The notes beneath the pieces were generated by a model that saw nothing but the letters and a program-made list of their open reading frames with translations, had not been told where the DNA came from and did not search any database. The position numbers were made by a program, and so were the translations under genes. DNA of 64,000 nt from assembly GCA_046329235.1 (NCBI GenBank), contig JAXLVA010000001.1, positions 2,790,001 to 2,854,000 of the forward strand, in the 5' to 3' direction. Positions 41,984 to 52,500 of this stretch are shown piece by piece. This DNA comes from JALONH01 sp046329235. GTDB taxonomy: Bacteria; Bacteroidota; Bacteroidia; Cytophagales; Cytophagaceae. How positions within the stretch are numbered: position 1 is the stretch's first letter; each line of letters begins with the position of its first letter.

Positions 41984-42955
41984 CTATTGAGACCATTCTG
42001 TAGGTTTACGATCCCAACGGTGCTTTCGTAGTTTATTCATAAGATCTTGTGATAATTTTTCTTTATCACTTACTGATGTATTCGCTAACACGTTTCTTTC
42101 TTTCCTCATTCCCGGAATGGTAGTAGAAACAATGTCATTCTGTATGATAAATCGTAGAGCTAATTCCGCCATGGTCATTCCTTCCGGAACATCTTTACGA
42201 AGTAACTCGGCATGTTCTACAGATGATTTAAGATTTTCCGGAACAAAATAGGTTCCTCTCCAATCACCTGGTTCAAAAGTAGTATCTAAAGTTAAGGTTC
42301 CTGTTAAAGTACCTTCATCAAAAGGTACTCGAGCAATAATGGCAATGTCTAACTCCTTGCAAACCGGAAACAACTTGTCTTCCGGTGCTTGGTCAAAGAT
42401 GTTATAAATTACTTGAATGCTATCTATCAAACCGGTTTTCAAAGTGTTCAAACAGTTTTCCGGTTCCCAACGATTTACACTGATACCAAAGTGGTCTACC
42501 TTGCCATCTTTTTTCAAATCTTCTACTGCACGTTGCCACTCTTGGTTAGAAGCCCAAGCATCTTCCCATACGTGAAACTGCATTAGATCAATACACTCTA
42601 CACCTAAGTTAATAAGTGTCTTCTCTGTATATTCTTTAATATGACTCGCAGGGAAACACTCCTCTAGTTTATATTGCGGCTTAGATGGCCATTTAAAATT
42701 CATTGGCGGAATTTTAGAAGCGGCATATAATTTAAGAGATGGATGTCGCTTTAATAATTTTCCTAATAATTGTTCACTATGTCCTGCGCCATAACCCCAA
42801 GCAGTATCAAAAAAGTTAACGCCTCTTTCTACTGCAACATCTAAAGATTTCTCCGATTGAACATCTTCTGAACCTTTCCAACCACTAGCCCCCCACATTC
42901 CATAACCAATATCGCTTACTTGCCAATTGGTTCTACCAAAACGTCTATATTTCAT
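41984..42955 (-). CDS. aldo/keto reductase
   Basis: A 323-residue aldo/keto reductase with tetrad D50 and Y55 (NFFDTAWGYGAGHSEQ), K81 (AASKIP) and H128 (LMQFHVWED). It belongs to a different branch from the enzyme at 7363 (the H region and the C-terminal helix differ). It is cytosolic with an unknown carbonyl substrate. It has its own promoter (TATATTTG), separating it from the porin pseudogene upstream. Confidence 0.88.
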   Translation of the reverse strand: MKYRRFGRTNWQVSDIGYGMWGASGWKGSEDVQSEKSLDVAVERGVNFFDTAWGYGAGHSEQLLGKLLKRHPSLKLYAASKIPPMNFKWPSKPQYKLEECFPASHIKEYTEKTLINLGVECIDLMQFHVWEDAWASNQEWQRAVEDLKKDGKVDHFGISVNRWEPENCLNTLKTGLIDSIQVIYNIFDQAPEDKLFPVCKELDIAIIARVPFDEGTLTGTLTLDTTFEPGDWRGTYFVPENLKSSVEHAELLRKDVPEGMTMAELALRFIIQNDIVSTTIPGMRKERNVLANTSVSDKEKLSQDLMNKLRKHRWDRKPTEWSQ

Positions 42956-42968
42956 TATTAAATTTTTT

Positions 42969-42976
42969 CAAATATA
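42969..42976 (-). promoter_or_regulatory. -7 box of aldo/keto reductase gene
   Basis: Minus-strand TATATTTG, exact TAnnTTTG match, 13 bases before the ATG at 42955, so the leader would be only about 8 bases. No clear -33 TTTG. Confidence 0.5.
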
Positions 42977-43008
42977 AAGTTACAAAACTATTTGTATAAA
43001 TAATGGTT

Positions 43009-44373
43009 TTAAAAATCCCATTCGGTTTTAATGCCGGCATACATACCAAATTGACTTCCGGGATTATTTCTTAAATAATCTGAAAGGTTGTATTGGCGCG
43101 CTGTCTCATTGTACCATGCTATACTATAGACAAATCGAATATGCGGGCGTGTATTTTGATCTCTAATTCCGGTTGGAACAAACGTAGGGATTAATGAAAA
43201 CTTCATCATTTGCCCCCATCCTAATTCCGAATAGTTATTGGTAGAATCAATCGCTGTAAAATATTACCTGGTTTGGAAGTGTGCTTCCGTTAATAAATGA
43301 AATCAATCTTTTAAAAACCAAGTATGTCTGGCCCCTATAGAGATGTCTTGTTTTTTATTCTCACGTGTAAAGCCATTCATGTAAACTGCATTTTTAGCTC
43401 CTTCACTATAACGGTAGATACCATACAGTTCTAAATCCCAATGTGGATTCGTTTCAATTTTAAATTGTTCTACTACATTAATAGCAAATGCTCCTTTATA
43501 TACGTTGTCTTTGTTTGGATTTCCATATGAAACATAGGTTCTGGAAGACCAGTTATCATCACCCGGACCATTAGCTAATCCGTATCCATACCGTATGGCC
43601 AATTCATTTGAATTTTTATTATTCCATTCTTTTCCCCATAGAGCTCCTGCTACTAAGCCTACATCCGGATTAGCATTATTATTAGCAGCCGTATCAATGC
43701 GCTCTATCACTTGTGAATGTACTTCACCCAAATATTTTATGTAATTCTTATCGTTCAGCTGTTGCTTGTATTGGAAGTTTAATAATAGACGTTGAAAATC
43801 AGGAGTAAGAACATCACCATAGGGACTTCCTGCCGTTGTTTGAGGCACCGTAGTCATTAATGCTAAACTACACTTAGCAATGGTGATCCCTATCCCTTGG
43901 GCCGTTAAGTTGTTATAGAAAAAGTAATCGGTAATGCGTGAGTAATACTGACGATAGTATCGCTGTCCCATCCATACGGAGATGTGTTTGCCTTTTTTAG
44001 TATACATACTGTCTACTAAGATATATGCTTCTGCAATTACCGCTTGTGTATTATCAAAAATCAAACCACCGCTAGCGCCGGAGAAAAATTGCCAACGCAT
44101 CACTAAGGCGATGTGCGGAGCTGTAGAATCTAATCGCATTAATCGGCTGATGTGTGCCGTAGGTGCAATATCAATATAATCCGTTTCTTCGTGGCAACCA
44201 CCAATACTACCTTGATTCAACAGGTTTAAGCGTGATCCTATTTGTTCTTTGCGTAGAGATGAGCTTATTCCCAGACGTTCATACGAAGACATAGTCAAAT
44301 AGTCACTTACTCGAATTTGTGCCCACGTCGAACATGTTATACAAATACCTATTAGACTAAAAATAATACGCAT
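43009..44373 (-). pseudogene. LamB/maltoporin-type carbohydrate porin, two in-frame stops
   Basis: A signal peptide (ICITCSTWAQ) and 356 residues of maltoporin-like sequence (YERLGISSSLRKEQIG, ISVWMGQRYYRQYYSRITDYFF, YGYGLANGPGDDN) run to TGA at 43303-43305. The same frame continues FHLLTEAHFQTR, meets TAA at 43264-43266, then continues YFTAIDSTNNYSELGWG and MKFSLIPTFVPTG to a normal porin end (YAGIKTEWDF). No frameshift is needed. One-base changes at each stop (TGG to TGA, CAA to TAA) would explain it. The full product would be about 454 residues. LamB porins pass maltodextrins across the outer membrane. The truncated N-terminal product lacks the last strands and is unlikely to assemble. Confidence 0.85.
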
Positions 44374-44413
44374 AATGGTTTCTGTTTAAAAATGTGTATT
44401 CTTAATATTAGTG

Positions 44414-47400
44414 TTACTCTAATCCTGTCATGACAAAAGCACCCCAATACTTTGCCGACGGATATGTTTTCATGATGTCTAATTTCGCTTGTAAAAAAGC
44501 TTGATGTTTATCCCCTGTTTTAATCCAGTTCTCATAAAAGCGTTCCATTAGTATGGTAGTCACTTCATCGGAAACTTTAAACAAACTCATTACTATACAT
44601 CTGGAACCGGCTACAGTAAATGCTCTTTGCAAACCAAATACCCCCTCACCTATTTGTACTTCTCCTAATCCGGTTTCACATGCACTTAAAATAACGATTT
44701 CCGTTTTATCTAAAGATAAGTTCATGGCCTCATAAGCTGTTAATACTCCTTCTTCACTGTTAATGGTATAAATATTATTCATATTCATTAATTCACCACC
44801 ATTATACAATATCAAACCTGAAGTTAATAGAGGATTGACTGAACCGGACTCCACTAAGTCTGAATTAGAATAATCGCTTTGATTCCAAAAGAATCCATGT
44901 GTAGAAATATGTAATACCGTAGGATTCGATACTTTTTTAACAGTATCTTCCGTAGCTGAGCTATTTAAGAACACTTGTGTTTTCCACTTCTGTGAAACCA
45001 TGTATTTGTCAATGGATTTCACTTCCATTTCTGTACCTACTAATGCCGGAATCGTTCGGCTTTCTTCCGGGGCATGTGTATAATAAGTAGGATTGCCCAC
45101 TAATACCATGTTTTTACCTGAACTTGAAGAGCGAGTGGTATTGGTCAATAAATCTCGACAAGACCCTATGTTAACAATGTTTTTAGACAACAATAATAAT
45201 TTGCCGTCTTTGTCTTTTAGTGTTTCTAAATTTAATTGTGTGTACACACCATCACCGGCAAAATAAATGGTATTGTGCTGTGGTTTAATTAATGTTTCAA
45301 TATCCTTCCAGAAGAATTCATTTAGGTGCTTGTCATCCACATCAAACTTGATTACGTTACGATAGTATTTGATGTATTTAGTTTGCATCTCTAAGCCTTT
45401 CTTCATCACCACAAATTCGGGCTTGGATGAATGTTGATGAATGCTCACTACTACGTAATAGATAGAATCGGTAAACCCTTTAGAATAAAATCGGAATGGA
45501 ATGACTTCCAGTGCAATTTCGTTTTCTTTTAGAATTTTTTTAATCTCTTTCCACTGATATTGATATAAAGCATGCTTGGATTTGTTTTTAGAAAATTCAT
45601 CAGAGTATGTACTCAATGACTTTTCCAGCTTCTCCAGATTTTCTTCTAGCGCAGCAATGTCTAAGTTGTTGGTTTTTCTTTCCGTTACCGGAAGTGAATA
45701 TGCCAGTGTTAAATCATCTCTTGTATCCTGCCACTGTTGATATAATTGAATAGCGGTAGAGTCTCCCGTGGAAAGAATCTTGTTTTTAATTTTAATTAAA
45801 GAGTTTAATAAAATAGCTTTCGTTTGAAGTTGAATATTCACTGCTTGTTCAACTAACTGCGGATATTTGTCTGCATTCGTGAACGCTACGGTATTTAAAA
45901 ATTCTATGAATGGTTTTGTTTTGTTCCAATAGGAATTCTTTTCTCTTTCACTTAAATATGGGAACACTTTTTGAATATAGACTAACGACTTATTAGTACA
46001 CAAGGTGATTTCTTCTACCGTTTTGCCTATATCACCTAAAACATAATGCATCTGTGCTACTGATCCTAATGCACGAGTATATCCCGGATGGTTTTCATCA
46101 AATATAGATTTATATAATTGACGTGAAGATTCGTAGTAGGTAAGTGCTTCCTTATATTTTCCGGTTAACTCTAATACTTTACCTTGTAAATAATCCAACT
46201 GAGCATGATGAAGTGAATTAGTTCCCGCTACGGCGTCCCAAATTTCTTTCGCCTTATTAATCTTCTCTATAGCTTCCTTGTAACGCTTAGATAAAATCAG
46301 ATATACAATTTGATTCTCTAATCCTTCAGCATAAATACCCGACTCGGCGGTAGCTTTCTGCTGAATGATATCAAATGACTGCACAAACCACTTATCGAGT
46401 TTAGTAGTAGAATGCAAATCGTTTTTTCTAGAAAAATAATCGGCTTCGTAAGCCAACAAAGCGTATTGATTTAATAACACACCCGATTTAGAACCTTGAT
46501 ACTTCTGCTTATAATATTCATAGGCGCGTTCTATACACTGTTCTGCTTTTTCATAATCGCCAATCTCTTGATAAAGCTTAGCATACACCAACTGATTGAT
46601 AGCGTACTCTTGTGTTTCAAGCGCATTGTTTTCCTTTAATAAATTTGCGGCCTCATTTAAATAGGTGTCTGCATTGGAATAATTCCCCAAATAGATAGAC
46701 TGTTCGGCTAATTTATTTAAAATTGAAACTCGAAGTATAGAAGTGGCTCCATACTCTTTAGTGATTTGTTTTAATTCCGATTGTAAAATTTTATCGGATA
46801 AGGCAAACTTGCTTTCTTTTATATATAAGTACGCAATACGCTCATCTGTATTTAAGGTGTCTTTATGTTTGGATTCAAATTCTTTTTTGAAGGCGTTCCA
46901 TTTTTCTACATAGATGTTTGCTTTAGCATAGTCACCCTTTTGCGTATAATAATACACAATCGAGTGTGTCATTTCTTTATATAATAAAGGGTAATGAGCC
47001 GTATTCCAGGAGGACCATAAGTTATTCAACTTGTCCATTTCTTTTTCAGCCACTATAAATTCACCTATTTGTGCATTTACTGTAATGGCTAAACATGCAT
47101 AATAAGATTGTAATAAGGGACTAGCGCTTACTCTTTCTTTTTCTAATTGAACTACCGCTAATGCTTTATCCGTTTTGTTTAATGTAGCTAAACCTTGAGT
47201 AGCATGCGTGATAGCTTCTATTACTTCCGGTCTAGCGATTCCCCATTGTAGAAATTGGTTGGATTTAAAAATGTCGGTATAACTTTTCTCAACAGTATTA
47301 TTGACGGTATTGTAATATTGATAAAAGTTTGCTTTTTGTAATTCCAGTAAAGTATAGTTAGGATGTTCTTTAGAATAAAGCGAGTCGTATTGCTGCGTTA

Positions 47401-48598
47401 GTAATTGTAACTTTTGTTCTGCTTCTTTCCATTTGTATTTTTTCAAATCCATTTGATAAGCCATTTGCAGCCATTGAATTCGAATAGGATGATAAGCAGG
47501 AATTTTATCGGACAACTGTACTTCTTTCCACCATTTATCTGCTGTGGGAATATCATAGACTTGAAGTGCTTGTTGAATTTTGCGATAATATACCGGTAAG
47601 TAACCTGCTTCTTTTTTAGAGTAGTTACTATAAAGCTTTACGTCCAAATCATTTTGATAATAGTTGGCTTCTTCTACTTTTCCTTGCATAACAAGGGAGT
47701 GTACCACTGTTTTTTCAATAGCTATTAACTCCGGTGCATGAATCATGAAGAATTGTTGAGCCAGGGCTAACGCTTGCTTTGAAATGTTTTCTGAAACGAC
47801 ATATTCTTTTATATGGAAGTTAGCAGATGCTTTTCTATATAAAAGTTTGGCTTTAAACCCTTCTCTATTTCCTAAAATAGCTGTTGCTTGTTTAGCATTG
47901 GCATCTATCCATGACAAGGCTTGTTCATACTCGCCATTTTCAATTAACAAATCTGCTTTCAGTAAAATGTATTCTCCCCAAAGTAATTGACGGGATACTT
48001 GATGAAAGGCAGAAAGTGAAACAGTATTTAATGTGCCATCGGATTGATAGTGTGTATCATTAACAAAAGAGGCTGACAAGCTCTGAATGTTTTTGTCTAT
48101 CGACGGAACTAAATCTTTATAGTAAGCTAAGTTTCTTTGAACGCTACTCTTACACCATTGAACTTGAAACCAATCGAAGGGAGATAGTTTGTCTTTATCT
48201 GCTTCCCATTTAGTAATTTGGCTTAGTGCTTGTTTAAGTAGTCCACGTGTTTCTTTCCATTGAATATAGGGGAGGTAAATAATGGAGAGCTCTTGCGGCG
48301 TTAAGGTTGAAGCTGCTAATAACTTATCTGCTTGTTGAGCATAAGTAGTTGCTTGTTCAAATTGATCTAATTGCTCCGCATTAAAAGCCGCATGATATAA
48401 TACGGCGATTTCTTCTCCGGTAGTAAGGGTTGTGTTCTGTTCTAATTTTTTGATGTAGAACAAGGCCCCTCGATAATCTCCTTTAGCTTCTAAGATGCTT
48501 ACTTCCGCCAAAAGCTTTTGATTGGAAGAAAGCGTTTGAGCCTGCGATAATAGCCCCGCAAAGAAAACTAGGTTTAATATAAAAAAACGATATAACAT
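44414..48598 (-). CDS. secreted TPR-CHAT protein (caspase-like peptidase fold)
   Basis: A 1,394-residue protein. Signal peptide 1-21 (FFAGLLSQAQ). Residues about 25-930 are helical tetratricopeptide-type repeats (YRGALFYIKKLEQ, NADTYLNEAANLLKE, YKEALTYYESSRQLYKSIFDE). After a helical linker the CHAT domain spans about 1010-1394, with the catalytic pair intact: H1234 in LHISTHGFFW and C1307 in ILSACETGLGEVQIGEG. CHAT peptidases are relatives of caspases and separases. The gene starts 6 bases after porP/sprF, in an operon with a type-B T9SS protein, so this protease is exported at least to the periplasm and tied to a surface-secretion locus. It has no obvious CTD of its own. The substrate is unknown. 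Confidence 0.88.
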   Translation of the reverse strand: MLYRFFILNLVFFAGLLSQAQTLSSNQKLLAEVSILEAKGDYRGALFYIKKLEQNTTLTTGEEIAVLYHAAFNAEQLDQFEQATTYAQQADKLLAASTLTPQELSIIYLPYIQWKETRGLLKQALSQITKWEADKDKLSPFDWFQVQWCKSSVQRNLAYYKDLVPSIDKNIQSLSASFVNDTHYQSDGTLNTVSLSAFHQVSRQLLWGEYILLKADLLIENGEYEQALSWIDANAKQATAILGNREGFKAKLLYRKASANFHIKEYVVSENISKQALALAQQFFMIHAPELIAIEKTVVHSLVMQGKVEEANYYQNDLDVKLYSNYSKKEAGYLPVYYRKIQQALQVYDIPTADKWWKEVQLSDKIPAYHPIRIQWLQMAYQMDLKKYKWKEAEQKLQLLTQQYDSLYSKEHPNYTLLELQKANFYQYYNTVNNTVEKSYTDIFKSNQFLQWGIARPEVIEAITHATQGLATLNKTDKALAVVQLEKERVSASPLLQSYYACLAITVNAQIGEFIVAEKEMDKLNNLWSSWNTAHYPLLYKEMTHSIVYYYTQKGDYAKANIYVEKWNAFKKEFESKHKDTLNTDERIAYLYIKESKFALSDKILQSELKQITKEYGATSILRVSILNKLAEQSIYLGNYSNADTYLNEAANLLKENNALETQEYAINQLVYAKLYQEIGDYEKAEQCIERAYEYYKQKYQGSKSGVLLNQYALLAYEADYFSRKNDLHSTTKLDKWFVQSFDIIQQKATAESGIYAEGLENQIVYLILSKRYKEAIEKINKAKEIWDAVAGTNSLHHAQLDYLQGKVLELTGKYKEALTYYESSRQLYKSIFDENHPGYTRALGSVAQMHYVLGDIGKTVEEITLCTNKSLVYIQKVFPYLSEREKNSYWNKTKPFIEFLNTVAFTNADKYPQLVEQAVNIQLQTKAILLNSLIKIKNKILSTGDSTAIQLYQQWQDTRDDLTLAYSLPVTERKTNNLDIAALEENLEKLEKSLSTYSDEFSKNKSKHALYQYQWKEIKKILKENEIALEVIPFRFYSKGFTDSIYYVVVSIHQHSSKPEFVVMKKGLEMQTKYIKYYRNVIKFDVDDKHLNEFFWKDIETLIKPQHNTIYFAGDGVYTQLNLETLKDKDGKLLLLSKNIVNIGSCRDLLTNTTRSSSSGKNMVLVGNPTYYTHAPEESRTIPALVGTEMEVKSIDKYMVSQKWKTQVFLNSSATEDTVKKVSNPTVLHISTHGFFWNQSDYSNSDLVESGSVNPLLTSGLILYNGGELMNMNNIYTINSEEGVLTAYEAMNLSLDKTEIVILSACETGLGEVQIGEGVFGLQRAFTVAGSRCIVMSLFKVSDEVTTILMERFYENWIKTGDKHQAFLQAKLDIMKTYPSAKYWGAFVMTGLE

Positions 48599-48604
48599 GA
48601 TTGC

Positions 48605-49495
48605 TTAATTAAACCCGTAACGAATTAAAATTTCATTGGAACCATAGCTTTGATTACCGAAGGTATTGGCATTTAACTCATATCGATAACCCAGAATAAA
48701 CTTAGGGCTTACGTTGACATGCGTGTAAAGAGCTAAACCTTTGGGATACACAAATCCGGCACCGGCAGTAAATGTTTGATTGAAAATCACACTTAAGTTA
48801 GCGTAGTAGTTTAATGGTCTACTTGGATAGTAACGCACTAATATATGTGGTTCTAAAGCAATGAATTCAGAGATGTTGATTTTAATACCGGAGTTAAAGA
48901 AGAAGTTGCGTTTTAATAATGATTTACCGGACGATTGATCATAGTATAATTTATTTGGATCCATCACCACTAAATCCGGTACACCTAGGCCTACATAAAA
49001 ACTTTTCTTTTTGAAGTAAGCACCGGTACCAACCGTTCCAATGATACCACGTCCGGAGTTTGAAATTAAATAGGGATCATTTTCATCCCAACGGAATGCG
49101 TTGTTAAAAGCAAAATCCACTTGGTAAGCTCCTGCTTTCAAACCGAATTGCAGATAGGTTTCTCTTCCTAAGTTTACTCTGTAAGATGCATTAGCCGATA
49201 AACCTACTTGCCAAGTGTCTCCAATTTGGTGACGATGAATTAATAAACCACCACCTACTTTTTTACCTAAAGGTTTGTCTACCGCTATTAACTGTGTGTT
49301 AGGAGCACCCGGCAGTTTAGCCCATTGCGATCGGTGAATACCTACTGCACGTAGCTGCGTAGAGCTTCCCGCATAGGCTGGATTGTAATAGAGTTGAGCC
49401 AAATGAAACTGGCCTATGTTCGGATAAATTTGAGCAGAGGTTGTTAAGGAAAACAAACAGATACTGCTAAAACAAATTAAGATTAACTTTCTCAT
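48605..49495 (-). CDS. PorP/SprF family T9SS outer-membrane protein, third locus
   Basis: The start at 49495 (MRKLILICFSSICLFSLTTSAQ) is chosen for the signal peptide and the purine-rich AAGGAGAAGGG just upstream, one of the few Shine-Dalgarno-like sites here. The protein has 296 residues with the family opening FHLAQLYYNPAYAGSSTQLR and HRSQWAKLPGAP, and ends GSNEILIRYGF. It is clearly different from the identical pair at 19925 and 28137. It lies 13 bases after the beta-helix type-B protein gene and 6 bases before the CHAT gene, so it is the likely secretion partner for that cargo. Confidence 0.9.
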   Translation of the reverse strand: MRKLILICFSSICLFSLTTSAQIYPNIGQFHLAQLYYNPAYAGSSTQLRAVGIHRSQWAKLPGAPNTQLIAVDKPLGKKVGGGLLIHRHQIGDTWQVGLSANASYRVNLGRETYLQFGLKAGAYQVDFAFNNAFRWDENDPYLISNSGRGIIGTVGTGAYFKKKSFYVGLGVPDLVVMDPNKLYYDQSSGKSLLKRNFFFNSGIKINISEFIALEPHILVRYYPSRPLNYYANLSVIFNQTFTAGAGFVYPKGLALYTHVNVSPKFILGYRYELNANTFGNQSYGSNEILIRYGFN

Positions 49496-49508
49496 CGTGC
49501 CCTTCTCC

Positions 49509-52500
49509 TTATCTTGTAATTTTAACATAACCTGTCAATTCTCTTTGTGAACCGGTCTTCTCTTTAAAGACATAGAAATAAATTCCTGATTCAAGGTCTT
49601 TGCCATTTTTGTCTTTACCGGTCCAGTCGTTTTGATAATTATCACTTTGGTAGAGTGTGTTTCCGGCAACATCAAATATCATGATGTTGTTAGGTTGTGA
49701 AACATCCGTGTACCCAATGACGAGAGCGTCATTGGTGCCGTCTCCGTTAGGAGTCATAATTTCATTCCCTTTGAGGGGTGGTGTTTCGGCCTGATCGGTG
49801 ACTATAATGACAATTTTGGCGGAGGTGGAAAAGAGCCCATCTTCATCTGTAACAGAGTAATAAATAAAATTACTTCCTTTAAGCCCTACATATGGATTCA
49901 TCGATAGCTTTCCAGTAAGCGTATCAAACACAAATGTTCCAATAGAAGGTTTGAAGTATAAATATTGCGAGCCTACGTTATCTTCATCTATATCCGTGAG
50001 CGAATATTTGATCAAGCCTGTTTTGGAAGTGTCATTGGTTATAATGTTGATGGTATCCACCGTAAATGTTCCATCCGTATTGCGAATCACGTATAGTGTA
50101 TCCGTAACGGCTACAGGTGGAACACCTTCTTCGTACACGGTAAAGGTTAACACCGAATCAAATGCATTGTAATTAGACAATTCTGGAAAAGAGAAGAGAA
50201 TATTAAACACCCCTTCACTTAATGGGTAAATAGAATCCGCATCGGCACTTACTACTGCAATGGCAGGTTGTTGAGAAAAGATTGGATCCGTCGGTGGAGC
50301 ATTTTGAGGATACCCTTTGGTTAAGAAATAGGTAAGAGGTCTAGGCTGAGCTAAAGCATAAGCAGTAGATGACGTTAAAATAATTTTAGGCGTAGCCTTT
50401 CGAATAAATAAACGAACTGAATCTTTAGATGCTCTATATAAAACTGTTCGATCTTGCGATGCATATACCCAAATAAATGAATTTGGGGTAGCATTTTGAA
50501 TCGTTATTTTTCCTGTGTTAGGATTAATAGTGGCGGCAGTAGTAGTGGACAAACTATAAGTGATATTTCCATCGCTACGAGAAGTAACAGGAATGATAAA
50601 AGGATCATCGCCATAGGTTTTGTCCACTGCAGCCGGAGTAAATTTTAAGTTGGGGTTGAATAAGTTGCGTACAGTTAATCCATAGGTTTGCGAGGTAATA
50701 CATCCGTTATCATTTGCTTCAATAGTGAATGAAAATGTTCCTGTTTGGGTAGGTTTGCCTGTTATTGTTTTAGTAGCTGCATAATAATTCAAACCGTCAG
50801 GCAAGAAGGATCCTGTGACAAGAGTATAAGTAGCCTGTGGAGGATTACTATTACTTGGACTAACAGTGAACGCACTTCCAGACGAATAACTCTCATCAAG
50901 AATGGCTTGAGGCAAATCATTTTGAGAAGGAGTAATAGCTGTTTTTATGATTGTTTTGGTGATGTTAATTGGTGTACCCGAGCAACCATTATAAATCGGG
51001 GTAACCACATACGTAACGATAGTGTTAGCAGTGTTGGCGCTTGCGAGTGTGTCTTTAATAGAAGTTCCCAATGGTGCAGTACTCGAACTAGTAGCAGGTG
51101 TAATGCCTGATACAGCATCTCTTGTCCAACTATATACAGTACCTGTGGTGGACGAAGTGAGATTTATTGTAAAGGCATTATTAGAACAACTTGCGGTGGT
51201 TGTTACCGGATTGGCGATGGGAGCAGTTGAAATCGTAACCGCCGGACCATTATAAGCTGAGACCTCATTAGCCATAGCCGTTATGGTAGTCTTTACTTTA
51301 AATTTATAGCCTGTACCTGAAACGTTAGGAACAGTGAACGTTATGGTGTTTCCTGTTGTAGGACTACCAGTAACTATTACGTTGGGTGTGGCAGGGAACA
51401 CACCATTTGATGCTGACATTAAGACTTGATATGTACTGGAAGCTGGATAGTTACCTGTTTTAATCACCTCTAATGTTAATTGTTGCCCTGAACATAAACT
51501 GGTAGGTGTAATATCTTTTGTTTCAATTTGGAATCCTTCATAGGATCCTATCCAAGGAAAAGTGGAACTTCGCGGACTATTAAAGCGATCGATAGAAACG
51601 CTCTCATTGGCGCCCTTTCCGGCACCGGGAAAATAGCCCGTTGGTTTTTCATCGGTTGAAGAGAATGTAACAGCACCTGTACCTCCCGAACCGCCTAAGC
51701 TATTTGAACATGATGCTGTTGTTTTCCATGCTGCAAGTGTTCCCACTGCCGTTCCATCTGTCCAAATACCAAAACCAACGGTACGTTTTGAAAAAAGGTA
51801 GTTGTTATTTGTAGAAGGAGTGATTGTTAAATTTGAGTAATCTTCTGTGCTGCTTTTTGCCGTTCCTGGAGACCCTGTATTATCTGAATCATTATAAAAG
51901 ATATTGTTTTTAACATTCGCACTACTAATGGTTCCACTTACCTTCAAACAAGTAGCGTCGCTTGAAGCCGCATAACCCGAAGCTCTTAACAAAATAGTAT
52001 TATGATATACATTTAATACAGAAATAGAATTCGCGTAACAAGAAAAACCTAATAGACCATAATTGACAACCTGTTTTAAATCTATAAAATTATTGATAAT
52101 CGAAACAGAAGGACATGGCTGAGAAATGCTTAATTCTATACCAAGAACTTTAGAGTTTGTATTTATATTGTTCGATATTTTTAAGTTTTGGACAATGTTT
52201 TGACTAACTAGTAATGATGCTCCACTGGTAACATAGTAATTTATCGAAATTCCTCTAATATCATTACTAGCATTATCGCTAGTGGTAATATTTGACATCT
52301 GATTTAAACTACAATTACCTCCACCATACATGAATATTCCGGAACACCACACATTAGTAGTAAGATTGTCAATCACATTGGAAGTTATATTAGCCGATTT
52401 ATTTGCCAATATAGCTATACTACCAGTTGTACCAGTAGATGTTACATTTTTAATTGTATTGGTTTGAATTGTTATTCTAGGAGTAGTCGATTCTGCCGCA

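Noticed and set aside
43303..43305. TGA in the porin gene as a recoded (sense or selenocysteine) codon
   Set aside because: TGA is used as a normal stop elsewhere (phosphatase, nadA, cytochrome genes), and a second stop, TAA, follows 12 codons later in the same frame.
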